Source of the DNA: JBGTBQ01 sp041749275
GTDB taxonomy: Bacteria > Acidobacteriota > Blastocatellia > Pyrinomonadales > Pyrinomonadaceae
DNA: 13,908 nucleotides
Assembly: GCA_041749275.1 (NCBI GenBank)
Contig: JBGTBQ010000110.1
Span: 1 to 13,908 of the forward strand
Reading direction: 5' to 3'
A program made the translations under genes and the position numbers. Under the pieces are notes generated by a model, which was given only the letters and a program-made list of their open reading frames with translations, had not been told where the DNA came from and made no database searches. Below, in pieces: positions 1 to 6,928 of this stretch (positions are counted from its first letter, which is position 1; each line of letters starts with the position of its first letter).

Positions 1-156
1 CCGGCGCCGGTCTTCCACCGTCGGCCTCGCGCCGCAATGCCGCGTGAAGAGAAGCCGGTTGAGGCCACCCCCGCGGCGCAGGCCGCGCCGCCGCCGCCTC
101 GTCCGTCCGTCGAAATGTTTCAGGGTGCGAAGAAGAGCACCGTCGAATTTCCGTGA
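1..156 (+). CDS. cpaB: Flp pilus assembly protein CpaB/RcpC, C-terminal fragment (5' end outside window)
   Basis: Frame 1 is open from the first base to TGA at 154-156 and encodes 51 residues. The fragment is a proline/alanine-rich linker followed by a short basic end containing VEMFQGAKKSTVEF. This resembles the usual C-terminus of CpaB/RcpC, where a V-E-V-I-R-G-x-x-x-S-T-type strand closes the protein. CpaB is a periplasmic SAF-domain protein that works with the CpaC secretin at the outer membrane, and it is normally encoded directly upstream of cpaC, as here. The SAF domain and signal peptide would lie before the window and cannot be seen. The stop codon abuts the first copy of the TTAGCTG repeat. 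The call rests on a short C-terminal motif plus gene order, so it is good but not certain. Confidence 0.72.
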   Translation, partial: PAPVFHRRPRAAMPREEKPVEATPAAQAAPPPPRPSVEMFQGAKKSTVEFP

Positions 157-196
157 AGCTGTTAGCCAACAGCTAATAGCCAACAGCTAACAGCTT
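156..196. repeat. TTAGCTG-family palindromic repeat, copy 1 (cpaB-cpaC gap)
   Basis: An 11-bp perfect inverted repeat, AAGCTGTTAGC at 156-166 and GCTAACAGCTT at 186-196, encloses a perfect tandem duplication of the 14-mer TAGCCAACAGCTAA (163-176 and 177-190). It starts at the last base of the cpaB stop codon and ends just before the cpaC ribosome binding site at 200-205. The same words recur in the cpaF-tadB and tadB-tadC gaps, so it is a dispersed family and not a one-off hairpin. No function can be read from it. It could form an mRNA hairpin between two coding regions. Confidence 0.85.
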
Positions 197-214
197 TTTA
201 AGGAGCCAAAGATC

Positions 215-1750
215 ATGCAGAAACGTTCTCTCGTCGCACACCTGATAGTGCTCATCAGCGCGGTGCTCGCCCTTGTGGCAATCGCGCCGGGCGCGCTCGC
301 GCAGAATTCGGTCAAGGGTTCTTTCGAGAACCCATCCGCCGAACCTGTCCAGATCAACGTGCTGGTCGGGCAGTCGCGCGTCATCAACTTCGACCGGCAG
401 ATCGGGCGCTTCTCGGTCTCGAACCCGGAAGTGGCCGAGGCCGTGTTGGTCGCCCCCGATCAGGTGCTGGTCAACGGCAAGGCGTTCGGGCAAGTCAACT
501 TTATCGCGTGGGAGAAGACGGGCGGGCAGTTCATCGTCTTCGACGTGTTCGTGCGCGCCAACCTTTCTTTGATTGATTCGCAGATGCGCGCGCTCTTCCC
601 GAAGGAGGACATCCAGCTCAGTCAGGCGAACGGCTCGGTGGTGCTCTCCGGAACGGTCGCCAACCCGAAGACGGGCGAGCAGGCCGAGGCGGTCGTCAAG
701 GCCGCCGGCTTCAACACCGTCAACCTGCTCCAGTCGCCCGTGACGAACAAGGCGCAGGTGCAGCTTCAGGTGCGTGTCGCCGAGGTGAGCCGCAGTCGTC
801 TGCGCGAGTTGGGCGGAAGCTTCGCTTATCAGTCGAGTCCGGGTGTCGGCGGCACGGTCGGTTCGGGCGGTGGGCCGTTCACCGTGAGCAAGATTGACGC
901 CGGTTCTATCTTCGGCAACACCGTCGGCAGCGCGCTCAACCTCTTTGTGATGGGCGGCAACACTTACAACTGGATTCATGCGCTGAAGACGCAGGGCGCC
1001 CTGCGCTCGCTGGCGGAGCCGAACCTGATCGCGATGGATGGTCAGCAGGCGAGCTTTCTCGCCGGCGGCGAATTCCCCGTGCCCATCGTGCAGGGCGGCG
1101 CCAACGGAAGCAGCGTGACCATTCTCTTCAAGGAGTACGGGGTGCGTCTCAACTTCAAGCCGACGATCATTGACGAAGACCACATCCGGCTCGAACTCGA
1201 ACCGGAAGTCTCGACGATTGACTTCGCCAACGGCGTGAAGTTCGAGGGCTTCGTCATCCCGGCGCTCAAGACGCGCCGCGCGAAGACGGGCGTCGAGCTG
1301 CGCGACGGCCAGAGCTTCGCGCTCGCCGGCCTGCTCGACAACAGCGAGGTTCGTTCGATCTCGAAGATTCCCGTGCTCGGCGACATCCCCGTGCTCGGCA
1401 CGCTCTTCAACTCGAAGTCGTTCCAGAAGAGCGAGACCGAACTGATGTTCATCGTCACGGCTCAGTTGGTGAAGCCCGTCAACCGCGACGACCTGCCCGA
1501 CATGCGCGGTCTCGACGGCGTGAAGAGCGGCTCGCCGCTCGGCGTCGAGCCGAAGGGCGAAGGCATCACGGGCGACCACGGTTACTCGACCGGGAAGGGC
1601 GCGTCGTCAAGCACGACGGACACCCCCGCCGTCAAACCGGCTACGGATGCGGACAAGAAGGAAGCAGCGGGCGCGGCGGAAGCGCGGAAGTCCGCCACCG
1701 CCGAGGCCGGTCAGGCAGTTGCTTCGACCGAGCCGAAGCCGACGCCATAA
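215..1750 (+). CDS. cpaC: Flp/Tad pilus secretin CpaC (RcpA)
   Basis: This 511-residue protein is the outer-membrane secretin channel of the Tad pilus. Residues 1-29 form a signal peptide ending in the likely cleavage site ALA-QN. Residues ~44-115 match the short N-terminal domain of pilus secretins (QINVLVGQSRVINFDRQI and PDQVLVNGKAFGQVNF), and ~125-180 look like a BON domain (SVVLSGTVANPKTGEQAEAV). The secretin core runs from ~182 to 420 and contains LAEPNLIAMDGQQASFLAGG and the family signature KIPVLGDIPVLGTLF at 384-398. Residues ~440-511 form a low-complexity tail rich in Ala, Lys, Ser and Thr that I do not recognise. The ATG at 215 follows AAGGAG at 200-205 with good spacing. It lies between cpaB and the TadG-like gene, as usual for these loci. 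A 468-residue antisense frame over this gene (1579 to 173) is a composition artefact. Confidence 0.96.
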   Translation: MQKRSLVAHLIVLISAVLALVAIAPGALAQNSVKGSFENPSAEPVQINVLVGQSRVINFDRQIGRFSVSNPEVAEAVLVAPDQVLVNGKAFGQVNFIAWEKTGGQFIVFDVFVRANLSLIDSQMRALFPKEDIQLSQANGSVVLSGTVANPKTGEQAEAVVKAAGFNTVNLLQSPVTNKAQVQLQVRVAEVSRSRLRELGGSFAYQSSPGVGGTVGSGGGPFTVSKIDAGSIFGNTVGSALNLFVMGGNTYNWIHALKTQGALRSLAEPNLIAMDGQQASFLAGGEFPVPIVQGGANGSSVTILFKEYGVRLNFKPTIIDEDHIRLELEPEVSTIDFANGVKFEGFVIPALKTRRAKTGVELRDGQSFALAGLLDNSEVRSISKIPVLGDIPVLGTLFNSKSFQKSETELMFIVTAQLVKPVNRDDLPDMRGLDGVKSGSPLGVEPKGEGITGDHGYSTGKGASSSTTDTPAVKPATDADKKEAAGAAEARKSATAEAGQAVASTEPKPTP

Positions 1751-1755
1751 CACAG

Positions 1756-1828
1756 GTCAGAACCGCCTGCGGTAGCGGGCGGGTCTTAGCAACGTTGAGA
1801 CCCGCCCGCTACCGCAGGCGGTTCTGAC
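1756..1828. repeat. Perfect 31-bp inverted repeat (REP-like hairpin) in the cpaC-tadG gap
   Basis: Arms at 1756-1786 and 1798-1828 are exact reverse complements, separated by an 11-base loop. The arms include ACCGCCTGCGGTAGCGGGCG and are very G+C rich, so the transcript would fold into a very stable stem. No run of T follows the right arm (it continues CAGAGCTGG), so it does not look like a standard intrinsic terminator. It sits 6 bp after the cpaC stop and ~50 bp before the next start codon. It could be a REP/MITE-type element, an mRNA-stabilising hairpin or an attenuator. The sequence alone cannot decide. Confidence 0.9.
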
Positions 1829-1881
1829 AGAGCTGGCGACACGCCTCGCGCGATGAGAGAGAACGTGGGAGGGAGAGAGAA

Positions 1882-2988
1882 ATGCAATCGCAATCACCTA
1901 AGCTGAAAAAGAGAGATTCAGAAAAGGGTTCAGTCCTCGCCGTCTCGGCCATCGGGATGCTCAGCTTCTTTCTCGCGGTGGGCCTCGCCATAGACATCAG
2001 TCACCTCTACACGGCGAAGGCCGAACTACAATACGCGGCGGACGCCTCGGCGCTCGCCGCCGCTTCACAGCTCAACTCGACCAGAGGCGGCATCAAGTCG
2101 GCGGTGACGGCGGCGACCACGACGCTCAACAAGTACGATGTCAACAAGGACGTTACGATCCCTGCCGCCAGCGTCACGTTCGCCTCCAATCTAAACGGAA
2201 CCTACGTCAGTCAGGCGACCGCCGAGGCCAACGCCACGACGATGCGCTTCGTCAAGGTTGCGATTCCGCCACAGCCCGTCAATGTTACCTTCGCCGCGCT
2301 GGCGATTGATGCGGTGCAGAACCTCTCCGCTTCGGCTACCGCCGGTCTGTCGGTCGGGCTTTCGATGAACAAGTATCACGCGGCTTTCCTCTTCATCGAG
2401 CCGAGTGCGACGCCGCTCGCCAAGAACACCGTCCACACCTTGAGCGCGAAGGCCGCGAACGTCAACACGGCTCCGAGCTATCGCATCCTACAGGGGCCGG
2501 GCGGCGACACGATTATGACGGGCACGATCCACAATTATGCCTATCCCGTGATGGGCTGGACGGCGCAGAATCTCTCCGAAGCGGACGACTGTCGCTACGC
2601 GAAGATCGGCGTCAACGCGCGCTTCAACGACTACACCACGCACCCCGGCGTGAACTCGACGAACGCGCCGCCCGACAAGATCACGACCGAGAACATCACC
2701 TATCAGCAGTACCGCGACCGTCAGGGCAGCGGCCCGCAAGACATCCCCAGCGGGATGGAAGACCGCCGCATCATCATCCTGCCGATTACGAAGAGCAGCG
2801 ACTACAACACCTCGACCCGCGTGGCCCAGTCGAACCGGCTCGGCGTGTTCTTCCTCAAGCGGAAGATAACCACCACCTGCACGCTCGAAGTCGAATACGT
2901 CGGGCTGCCCCTCGCCGTGCCGAACGGAACGTACACACCCGGCAGCACACAGGCCGGCGAGTTGTCCATCGCCGTTCTTTACAAATGA
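1882..2988 (+). CDS. TadG-like Flp pilus protein with N-terminal TadE/G-like anchor
   Basis: The 368-residue product begins with a short basic leader and then the putative Flp pilus-assembly TadE/G-like segment: EKGSVLAVSAIGMLSFF leads into a single membrane helix (about 18-40), followed by DISHLYTAKAELQYAADASA. This is the pattern of pseudopilins of the TadG group, which stay anchored by this helix and expose the rest to the periplasm. The remaining ~300 residues look like a beta-rich soluble domain with two cysteines (C237 and C333) that could form a disulfide. I see no von Willebrand A MIDAS motif, although many TadG proteins carry one, so this is a short TadG variant. The ATG at 1882 follows a purine-rich GGGAGGGAGAGAGA leader. 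Its stop overlaps an alternative start of the next gene. Family assignment is strong; the exact role is inferred. Confidence 0.85.
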   Translation: MQSQSPKLKKRDSEKGSVLAVSAIGMLSFFLAVGLAIDISHLYTAKAELQYAADASALAAASQLNSTRGGIKSAVTAATTTLNKYDVNKDVTIPAASVTFASNLNGTYVSQATAEANATTMRFVKVAIPPQPVNVTFAALAIDAVQNLSASATAGLSVGLSMNKYHAAFLFIEPSATPLAKNTVHTLSAKAANVNTAPSYRILQGPGGDTIMTGTIHNYAYPVMGWTAQNLSEADDCRYAKIGVNARFNDYTTHPGVNSTNAPPDKITTENITYQQYRDRQGSGPQDIPSGMEDRRIIILPITKSSDYNTSTRVAQSNRLGVFFLKRKITTTCTLEVEYVGLPLAVPNGTYTPGSTQAGELSIAVLYK

Positions 2989-2996
2989 GGTGTGAC

Positions 2997-3497
2997 ATGA
3001 GACTGCATAAAAAAGCATGTCGGAAGTTGCGCGGGTTCGTCGGTGAAGAGCGCGGCACGCAACTCGTCGAAATGGCAATCGTGCTGCCCATCCTGCTCGT
3101 GCTGCTCGCGGCCACGGCGGAGTTCGCGCGTTTCTACTGGCAGTTCACCACGCTCAAGACCGCGGTGCGGGCCGGCGCGCGACACGCCAGCAAGTGGCGT
3201 AAGGAAGATTCGTGGACGGATTGCGAGACCAAAAACCTCGTCGTCTACGGAGACATCACGTGCGGCACGCCCGCGGGGCAGCCGCTGGTGACGGGCCTCA
3301 ACGGAACGCATGTCATCGTTCAGGCGAACGGGCCGGTCAACCGCGTCGAGAGCGTGACGGTCAAGATTTCGGGTTTCAACTACACGCCGATTTTCGACCT
3401 CGGAGCACTGACCGGCAACCCCTCGCTCTCAATGAACGTCGCCATCAGTCCGAGCGTCACGATGAAGCAGCTCTTCAACGGCCCGGTTGCGAACTGA
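2997..3497 (+). CDS. tadE: TadE-like minor pilin (first of two tandem copies)
   Basis: This is a 166-residue TadE-family pseudopilin. Residues ~19-61 carry the TadE signature: RGTQLVEMAIVLPILLVLL with the conserved Glu, one hydrophobic helix (about 27-48), then FARFYWQFTTLKTAVRAGAR. TadE proteins are processed by the prepilin peptidase and are thought to be minor or assembly-initiating pilins. I chose the ATG at 2997 because TGAGGTG (2986-2992) gives it a ribosome binding site. The in-frame ATG at 2985 overlaps the upstream stop as ATGA and would add four residues (MRCD). The soluble part contains an LVVYGD motif that is shared with the next gene. Eleven bases separate it from that gene, which suggests a cotranscribed pilin pair. 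Confidence 0.9.
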   Translation: MRLHKKACRKLRGFVGEERGTQLVEMAIVLPILLVLLAATAEFARFYWQFTTLKTAVRAGARHASKWRKEDSWTDCETKNLVVYGDITCGTPAGQPLVTGLNGTHVIVQANGPVNRVESVTVKISGFNYTPIFDLGALTGNPSLSMNVAISPSVTMKQLFNGPVAN

Positions 3498-3508
3498 AGG
3501 AGGGGGAA

Positions 3509-4012
3509 ATGGCATTCAGGAAATTTCACCGGGACACACGCGGGGCGGCGCTCATGGAATTCGCCATCGTCGCCACCGTCTTCTTGACCCTTGTTTTCGG
3601 CATCATCGAGTTCGGGCGGCTGCTGTGGACACACAACGCCCTCAAGAGCGCGGCCCAACAGGGCGCGCGCTACGCCACGCTGCGGAAGAGCGATGCCGCG
3701 TCAATCACAGCGGTCAAGAACGTGGTGGTCTATGGCGACCCGAACCCGCCGGGCGGCGCGCAGCCTTCCATCCCCGGCCTGACGACGAGCAAGGTCAACG
3801 TCACGCACGCGAACTTCAACGGCCTTCAGTTGAGCGCCAAGGCGACAGTCACCATCACGGGCTACCAGTTCACCTTCTCGGTGCCGCTAATCGGCTCGGC
3901 GATCACGCTACCCGACTACAAGACGGTGATGACGGGTGAGAGCGCGGGCTATGTTCCCTGTGACATTCCGAGCGCGACGCCCTACGCGCCGTGCAACATC
4001 ATCCCTAACTGA
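3509..4012 (+). CDS. TadE-like minor pilin (second tandem copy)
   Basis: This is a 167-residue TadE-family pseudopilin: a short basic leader (MAFRKFHRDTRG), the signature AALMEFAIVATVFLTLVFGI with the conserved Glu, then IEFGRLLWTHNALKSAAQQGARYA. One membrane helix lies at about 17-39. The C-terminal part is a small soluble domain ending with two cysteines in PCDIPSATPYAPCN. It is clearly related to the gene just upstream: the helix region and the VVVYGD segment line up, so it arose by duplication or by pairing of paralogues. The frame is open upstream to 3212, but the start at 3509 has a strong Shine-Dalgarno (AAGGAGGGGG at 3497-3506) and puts the TadE signature at the N-terminus. It could equally be named tadF by position; I leave the symbol blank. 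Confidence 0.9.
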   Translation: MAFRKFHRDTRGAALMEFAIVATVFLTLVFGIIEFGRLLWTHNALKSAAQQGARYATLRKSDAASITAVKNVVVYGDPNPPGGAQPSIPGLTTSKVNVTHANFNGLQLSAKATVTITGYQFTFSVPLIGSAITLPDYKTVMTGESAGYVPCDIPSATPYAPCNIIPN

Positions 4013-4077
4013 CGCGCGGGCACGTTTGTTCAAAGCGAACAGCTCGCCCACGGAACATGTAACCTCAAGGAACGCTC

Positions 4078-5376
4078 ATGACTCAGCCGCTAACATTCGT
4101 CATCCTCGGCAACGGACTCGCAACCTTCCGCGAATTGCGCGGCGCGCTCGCCACGCACGAAGGCGCGCGTCTTCTCGTCGGGGGCGACGACACTGAGCAG
4201 GTCTACGAAGAGATCGTCCGCCTGCGCCCCAATGCCGCCATCATCGCCCTCGGCGCAACGCCGGAGAATGAATTGCGTCTGGTCGCGCGGGTGGCCGCTG
4301 AATGCCCTCAGACCGCCGTCATCTGCGCCTCGCGCGACGCCTCCCCCGACCTCATCCTCCGCTCGATCCGCGCCGGCGCGCGTGAGTTCCTGCGTTTGCC
4401 GGTCATCCCCGAAGAGTTTAAGACCGTCTTCGACCACACGGCGGAATACTGTCGGGTGCAGCCCGAAGCGCCGAAGAAGCGCGGGCGCGTCGTCGCCGTC
4501 TTTTCGAGCAAAGGGGGCTGCGGCACGACCTTCGTCGCCGCGAACGTTGCCGCCTCGACCGACAAACCCACCGTGCTCGTTGACCTCAACCTACAGGCCG
4601 GCGACCTCGGCCTGTTCTTGGGCGTCGAGCCGAAATTCTCCATCGCCGACCTCGTCGAGAGCCGCGAGCGCGTAGACGATTCGCTGCTCAAGAGCTACCT
4701 CACGCCGCATTCATCGAACCTCTCCCTGCTCGCCGCGCCGCGCGAGGCCGACTCGGCGGACGACATCAAGCCGGAGCACGTCTTCGAGGTGCTGGAAATT
4801 CTGCGCGAACGCTTCGACTATGTCGTCATTGACCCTCAGCACACGTTCGACTCCATCACGCTTGCGGCGCTCGATCAGGCCGACGAAATCCTGTTCGTCC
4901 TATCGCTCGACATCCCCGCCATCCGCAGCGCGCAGCGCGCACTCCAACTATTTGAACGCCTCGGTTATCCGCGGCACAAGGTTCACATCGTCGTCAACCG
5001 CTTCAGCAAACAGATTGACCTCGACCTCCGGCAGGTCGAGCGCTTCCTCGGCGAGCGTGTGATGGGCTACGTCCAGAGTGATTACCGCATGGCCGTCAAC
5101 TCGATCAACCTCGGCCAGCCGCTCGTCGAATCCGAACCGGCCTCGAAGCTCGCCGCCGAACTGCGCCAGATCGCGTCCAGAGTGACGGGCGCTCCCATGC
5201 AGCCGGCGCCGACCGAGCCGCGCGCGGGATTGTTCGGTTCGCTCTTTCGCCGCAAGTCGAACGACGAGGCGCCGGTTTCGCGCCCCGCTGCCGTGGAGAA
5301 TGGCAAAGGCTTAACGGGCGCACTGGGCGGCGGCGGCTTTGAACTGCACATCTCGAATTTCAAATCTCAGGTATGA
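4078..5376 (+). CDS. cpaE: Tad pilus assembly ATPase CpaE/TadZ (MinD/ParA family)
   Basis: This 432-residue protein positions the Tad secretion machine at the inner membrane. Residues ~5-125 form a response-regulator-like domain whose expected phospho-acceptor strand reads AAIIALGA, with no Asp, so it is a pseudoreceiver. Residues ~136-370 are a MinD/ParA-type ATPase. The deviant Walker A is SSKGGCGTT (143-151), which keeps the signature Lys145 but has Thr where a standard P-loop has the second Lys, as is common in CpaE. The Walker B-like strand is YVVIDPQHTF (248-257). Residues ~375-432 are a Pro/Ala/Gly-rich tail, and its last ~11 residues are encoded by an AATTTCA repeat that runs on past the stop. 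AAGGAA at 4067-4072 supports the ATG at 4078. It lies directly upstream of cpaF, as expected. Confidence 0.95.
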   Translation: MTQPLTFVILGNGLATFRELRGALATHEGARLLVGGDDTEQVYEEIVRLRPNAAIIALGATPENELRLVARVAAECPQTAVICASRDASPDLILRSIRAGAREFLRLPVIPEEFKTVFDHTAEYCRVQPEAPKKRGRVVAVFSSKGGCGTTFVAANVAASTDKPTVLVDLNLQAGDLGLFLGVEPKFSIADLVESRERVDDSLLKSYLTPHSSNLSLLAAPREADSADDIKPEHVFEVLEILRERFDYVVIDPQHTFDSITLAALDQADEILFVLSLDIPAIRSAQRALQLFERLGYPRHKVHIVVNRFSKQIDLDLRQVERFLGERVMGYVQSDYRMAVNSINLGQPLVESEPASKLAAELRQIASRVTGAPMQPAPTEPRAGLFGSLFRRKSNDEAPVSRPAAVENGKGLTGALGGGGFELHISNFKSQV

Positions 5377-5407
5377 AATTTCATCGCTCAAATTTCATCT
5401 CTGAAAT
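5356..5407. repeat. AATTTCA short repeat spanning the cpaE stop codon
   Basis: The word AATTTCA occurs at 5356-5362, 5377-5383 and 5391-5397, the last two followed by TCGCTCA and TCTCTGA, so the unit is ~14 bp with variable spacing. A related GAAAT follows at 5403-5407. The tract is A+T rich in an otherwise G+C-rich locus. Its first copy codes for the C-terminal residues of CpaE and the rest fills the cpaE-cpaF gap. It looks like a dispersed intergenic repeat that has moved the stop codon. Copies elsewhere in the genome cannot be seen from here. Confidence 0.6.
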
Positions 5408-5452
5408 CAATCATCGGGCGGTTTACAAACTTCTTCGGGGCACACTTCAATC

Positions 5453-6802
5453 ATGGCACTTCGTGAACGTTTAGTCAGGGAGACGGGGTCGAGCGTCGCG
5501 GGGCTGTTCAATCGCGGCGGCGAGGAAGGCTCACCGGCGGGACATAACACCTTTCAGGAGATGAAGTCGCGTCTGCATCGCGCGATCATCAACCGCATGG
5601 ACTTGACCAAGCTCGGCTCGCTCGAGCCGGATCAACTCCACGCGGAAGTCGCGCGTCTGGCGGAAGACCTGCTGCTCATCGAGAACGCGCCCATTTCGGC
5701 GACCGAGCGCGACCGTCTCGTCAACGACGTGCGCCACGAGTTGTTCGGCCTCGGCCCGCTGGAACCCTTGCTCGCCGACCCGACCATCTCCGACATCCTT
5801 GTCAACGCTCCGAAAAACATCTACATCGAGCGCGGCGGCAAACTCGAACGCACGGATGTTGAGTTCAAGGACGACGAACATCTGATGCGCGTCATCGAGC
5901 GCATCGTCTCAACCGTGGGCCGCCGGATTGACGAGTCGTCGCCGATGGTTGACGCGAGGTTGCAGGATGGCTCGCGCGTCAACGCCATCATCCCGCCGCT
6001 CTCTCTGGACGGCCCCGTGCTTTCGATTCGCCGTTTCGGCGCCGAGCCGCTTCGCATGGCCTCGCTCATCGAGAAGGGCGCGCTCACGAAAGAGATCGCC
6101 GAGATGTTCGAGATGTGCGTCCACGCGCGCCTGAACATCCTCATCTCCGGTGGGACGGGCGCCGGCAAGACGACGCTGCTCAACTCGCTCTCGGCCTACA
6201 TTCCGGAGACGCAGCGCATCGTCACGATTGAAGACTCCGCGGAGTTGCAACTCCAACAGCCGCATACCGTCCGGCTTGAAACGCGACCGCCGAACATCGA
6301 AGGCAAGGGCGAGATCACACAGCGCGACCTCGTTAAAAACGCGCTCCGTATGCGCCCCGACCGCATCGTCATCGGCGAGGTGCGCGGCGGTGAAGCGATA
6401 GACATGCTTCAGGCGATGAACACCGGCCACGACGGCAGCTTGACGACGATCCACGCGAACACTCCGCGTGACGCGGTGGCCCGTCTCGAAACGATGCTAC
6501 AGATGACCGGCATGCGCCTCTCCGACCGCGCGATGCGCCAGCAGATCGCCTCGGCCATCAACCTTGTCATACAGGCCGCGCGCCTCGCCGACGGCACGCG
6601 CCGCATCACCTCCATCTCCGAGATCACCGGCATGGAGGGCGAGATGATTACGATGCAGGAAATTTTCCAGTTCGAGCGCAAAGGCGTGGACGCGAACGGC
6701 AAGGTCATCGGTCGCTTCCGCCCGACCGGAGTGCGTCCGCGCTTCGCCGAAACGCTGAAGATGCACGGCATGAATCTGCCGAGAGTGTTTTTTGAAGAGT
6801 AG
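5453..6802 (+). CDS. cpaF: Tad pilus assembly motor ATPase CpaF/TadA (GspE/VirB11 family)
   Basis: This 449-residue protein is the hexameric secretion ATPase that drives Flp pilus assembly from the cytoplasmic face of the inner membrane. Residues ~35-200 are the N-terminal domain of the VirB11/CpaF group (FGLGPLEPLLADPTISDILV, DARLQDGSRVNAIIPPLSLD). The ATPase core has Walker A GGTGAGKTT (233-241), the Asp box IVTIEDSAELQL (256-267), Walker B RPDRIVIGEVRGGEA (301-315) and the His box GHDGSLTTIHANTPRDA (325-341). All key residues are present and the length is normal. The ATG at 5453 has only a weak upstream purine run (GGGG at ~5437), and the first ~30 residues are poorly conserved in this family, so the start is less secure than the rest. 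It is followed by tadB and tadC, its membrane partners. Confidence 0.97.
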   Translation: MALRERLVRETGSSVAGLFNRGGEEGSPAGHNTFQEMKSRLHRAIINRMDLTKLGSLEPDQLHAEVARLAEDLLLIENAPISATERDRLVNDVRHELFGLGPLEPLLADPTISDILVNAPKNIYIERGGKLERTDVEFKDDEHLMRVIERIVSTVGRRIDESSPMVDARLQDGSRVNAIIPPLSLDGPVLSIRRFGAEPLRMASLIEKGALTKEIAEMFEMCVHARLNILISGGTGAGKTTLLNSLSAYIPETQRIVTIEDSAELQLQQPHTVRLETRPPNIEGKGEITQRDLVKNALRMRPDRIVIGEVRGGEAIDMLQAMNTGHDGSLTTIHANTPRDAVARLETMLQMTGMRLSDRAMRQQIASAINLVIQAARLADGTRRITSISEITGMEGEMITMQEIFQFERKGVDANGKVIGRFRPTGVRPRFAETLKMHGMNLPRVFFEE

Positions 6803-6803
6803 C

Positions 6804-6926
6804 GGTCAACCATTAGCTGGTAGCGGTTAGCTTTCAGCTTCTGTCTCTGAGGTGGTCGCCTTTGCATTCGATTGCCCAACGAACGTGACGACGGTTTGGC
6901 TAACAGCTAATGGCTAAGAGCTAAAA
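6804..6926. repeat. TTAGCTG-family repeat, copy 2 (bounds the cpaF-tadB gap)
   Basis: Two clusters of TTAGCTG/GCTAAC words lie at 6809-6840 (CCATTAGCTGGTAGCGGTTAGC) and 6899-6926 (GGCTAACAGCTAATGGCTAA). CCATTAGCTG at 6810-6819 is the exact reverse complement of CAGCTAATGG at 6904-6913, so the gap is bounded by inverted copies around ~60 bp of unrelated sequence. No gene is visible in this gap. The right cluster ends three bases before the tadB start and leaves no room for a clear ribosome binding site. Confidence 0.8.
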
Positions 6927-6928
6927 CA

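Noticed and set aside
163..190. Tandem 14-bp copies as a CRISPR remnant
   Set aside because: The copies abut with no spacer, are too short, and no cas genes are present.
173..1579. A 468-codon antisense open frame opposite cpaC
   Set aside because: Its product is dominated by Arg, His, Glu, Asp, Leu and Ala without domain pattern, as expected from the complement of G+C-rich codons, and the + strand secretin is unmistakable.
1756..1828. The 31-bp hairpin as a rho-independent terminator of cpaC
   Set aside because: No T run follows the right arm on either strand. A terminator here would also cut the pilin genes from the secretin genes. I keep it as a repeat of unknown effect.
3212..3508. Upstream extension of the second TadE gene to an ATG at 3212
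   Set aside because: It would overlap the first tadE in another frame, would place the pilin signature ~114 residues from the N-terminus, and the ATG at 3509 has a strong Shine-Dalgarno.
4013..4077. Hairpin TGTTC/GAACA before cpaE as a regulatory element
   Set aside because: The stem is only 5 bp with a distant GGGC/GCCC pair and could easily occur by chance. I see nothing else in this short gap.
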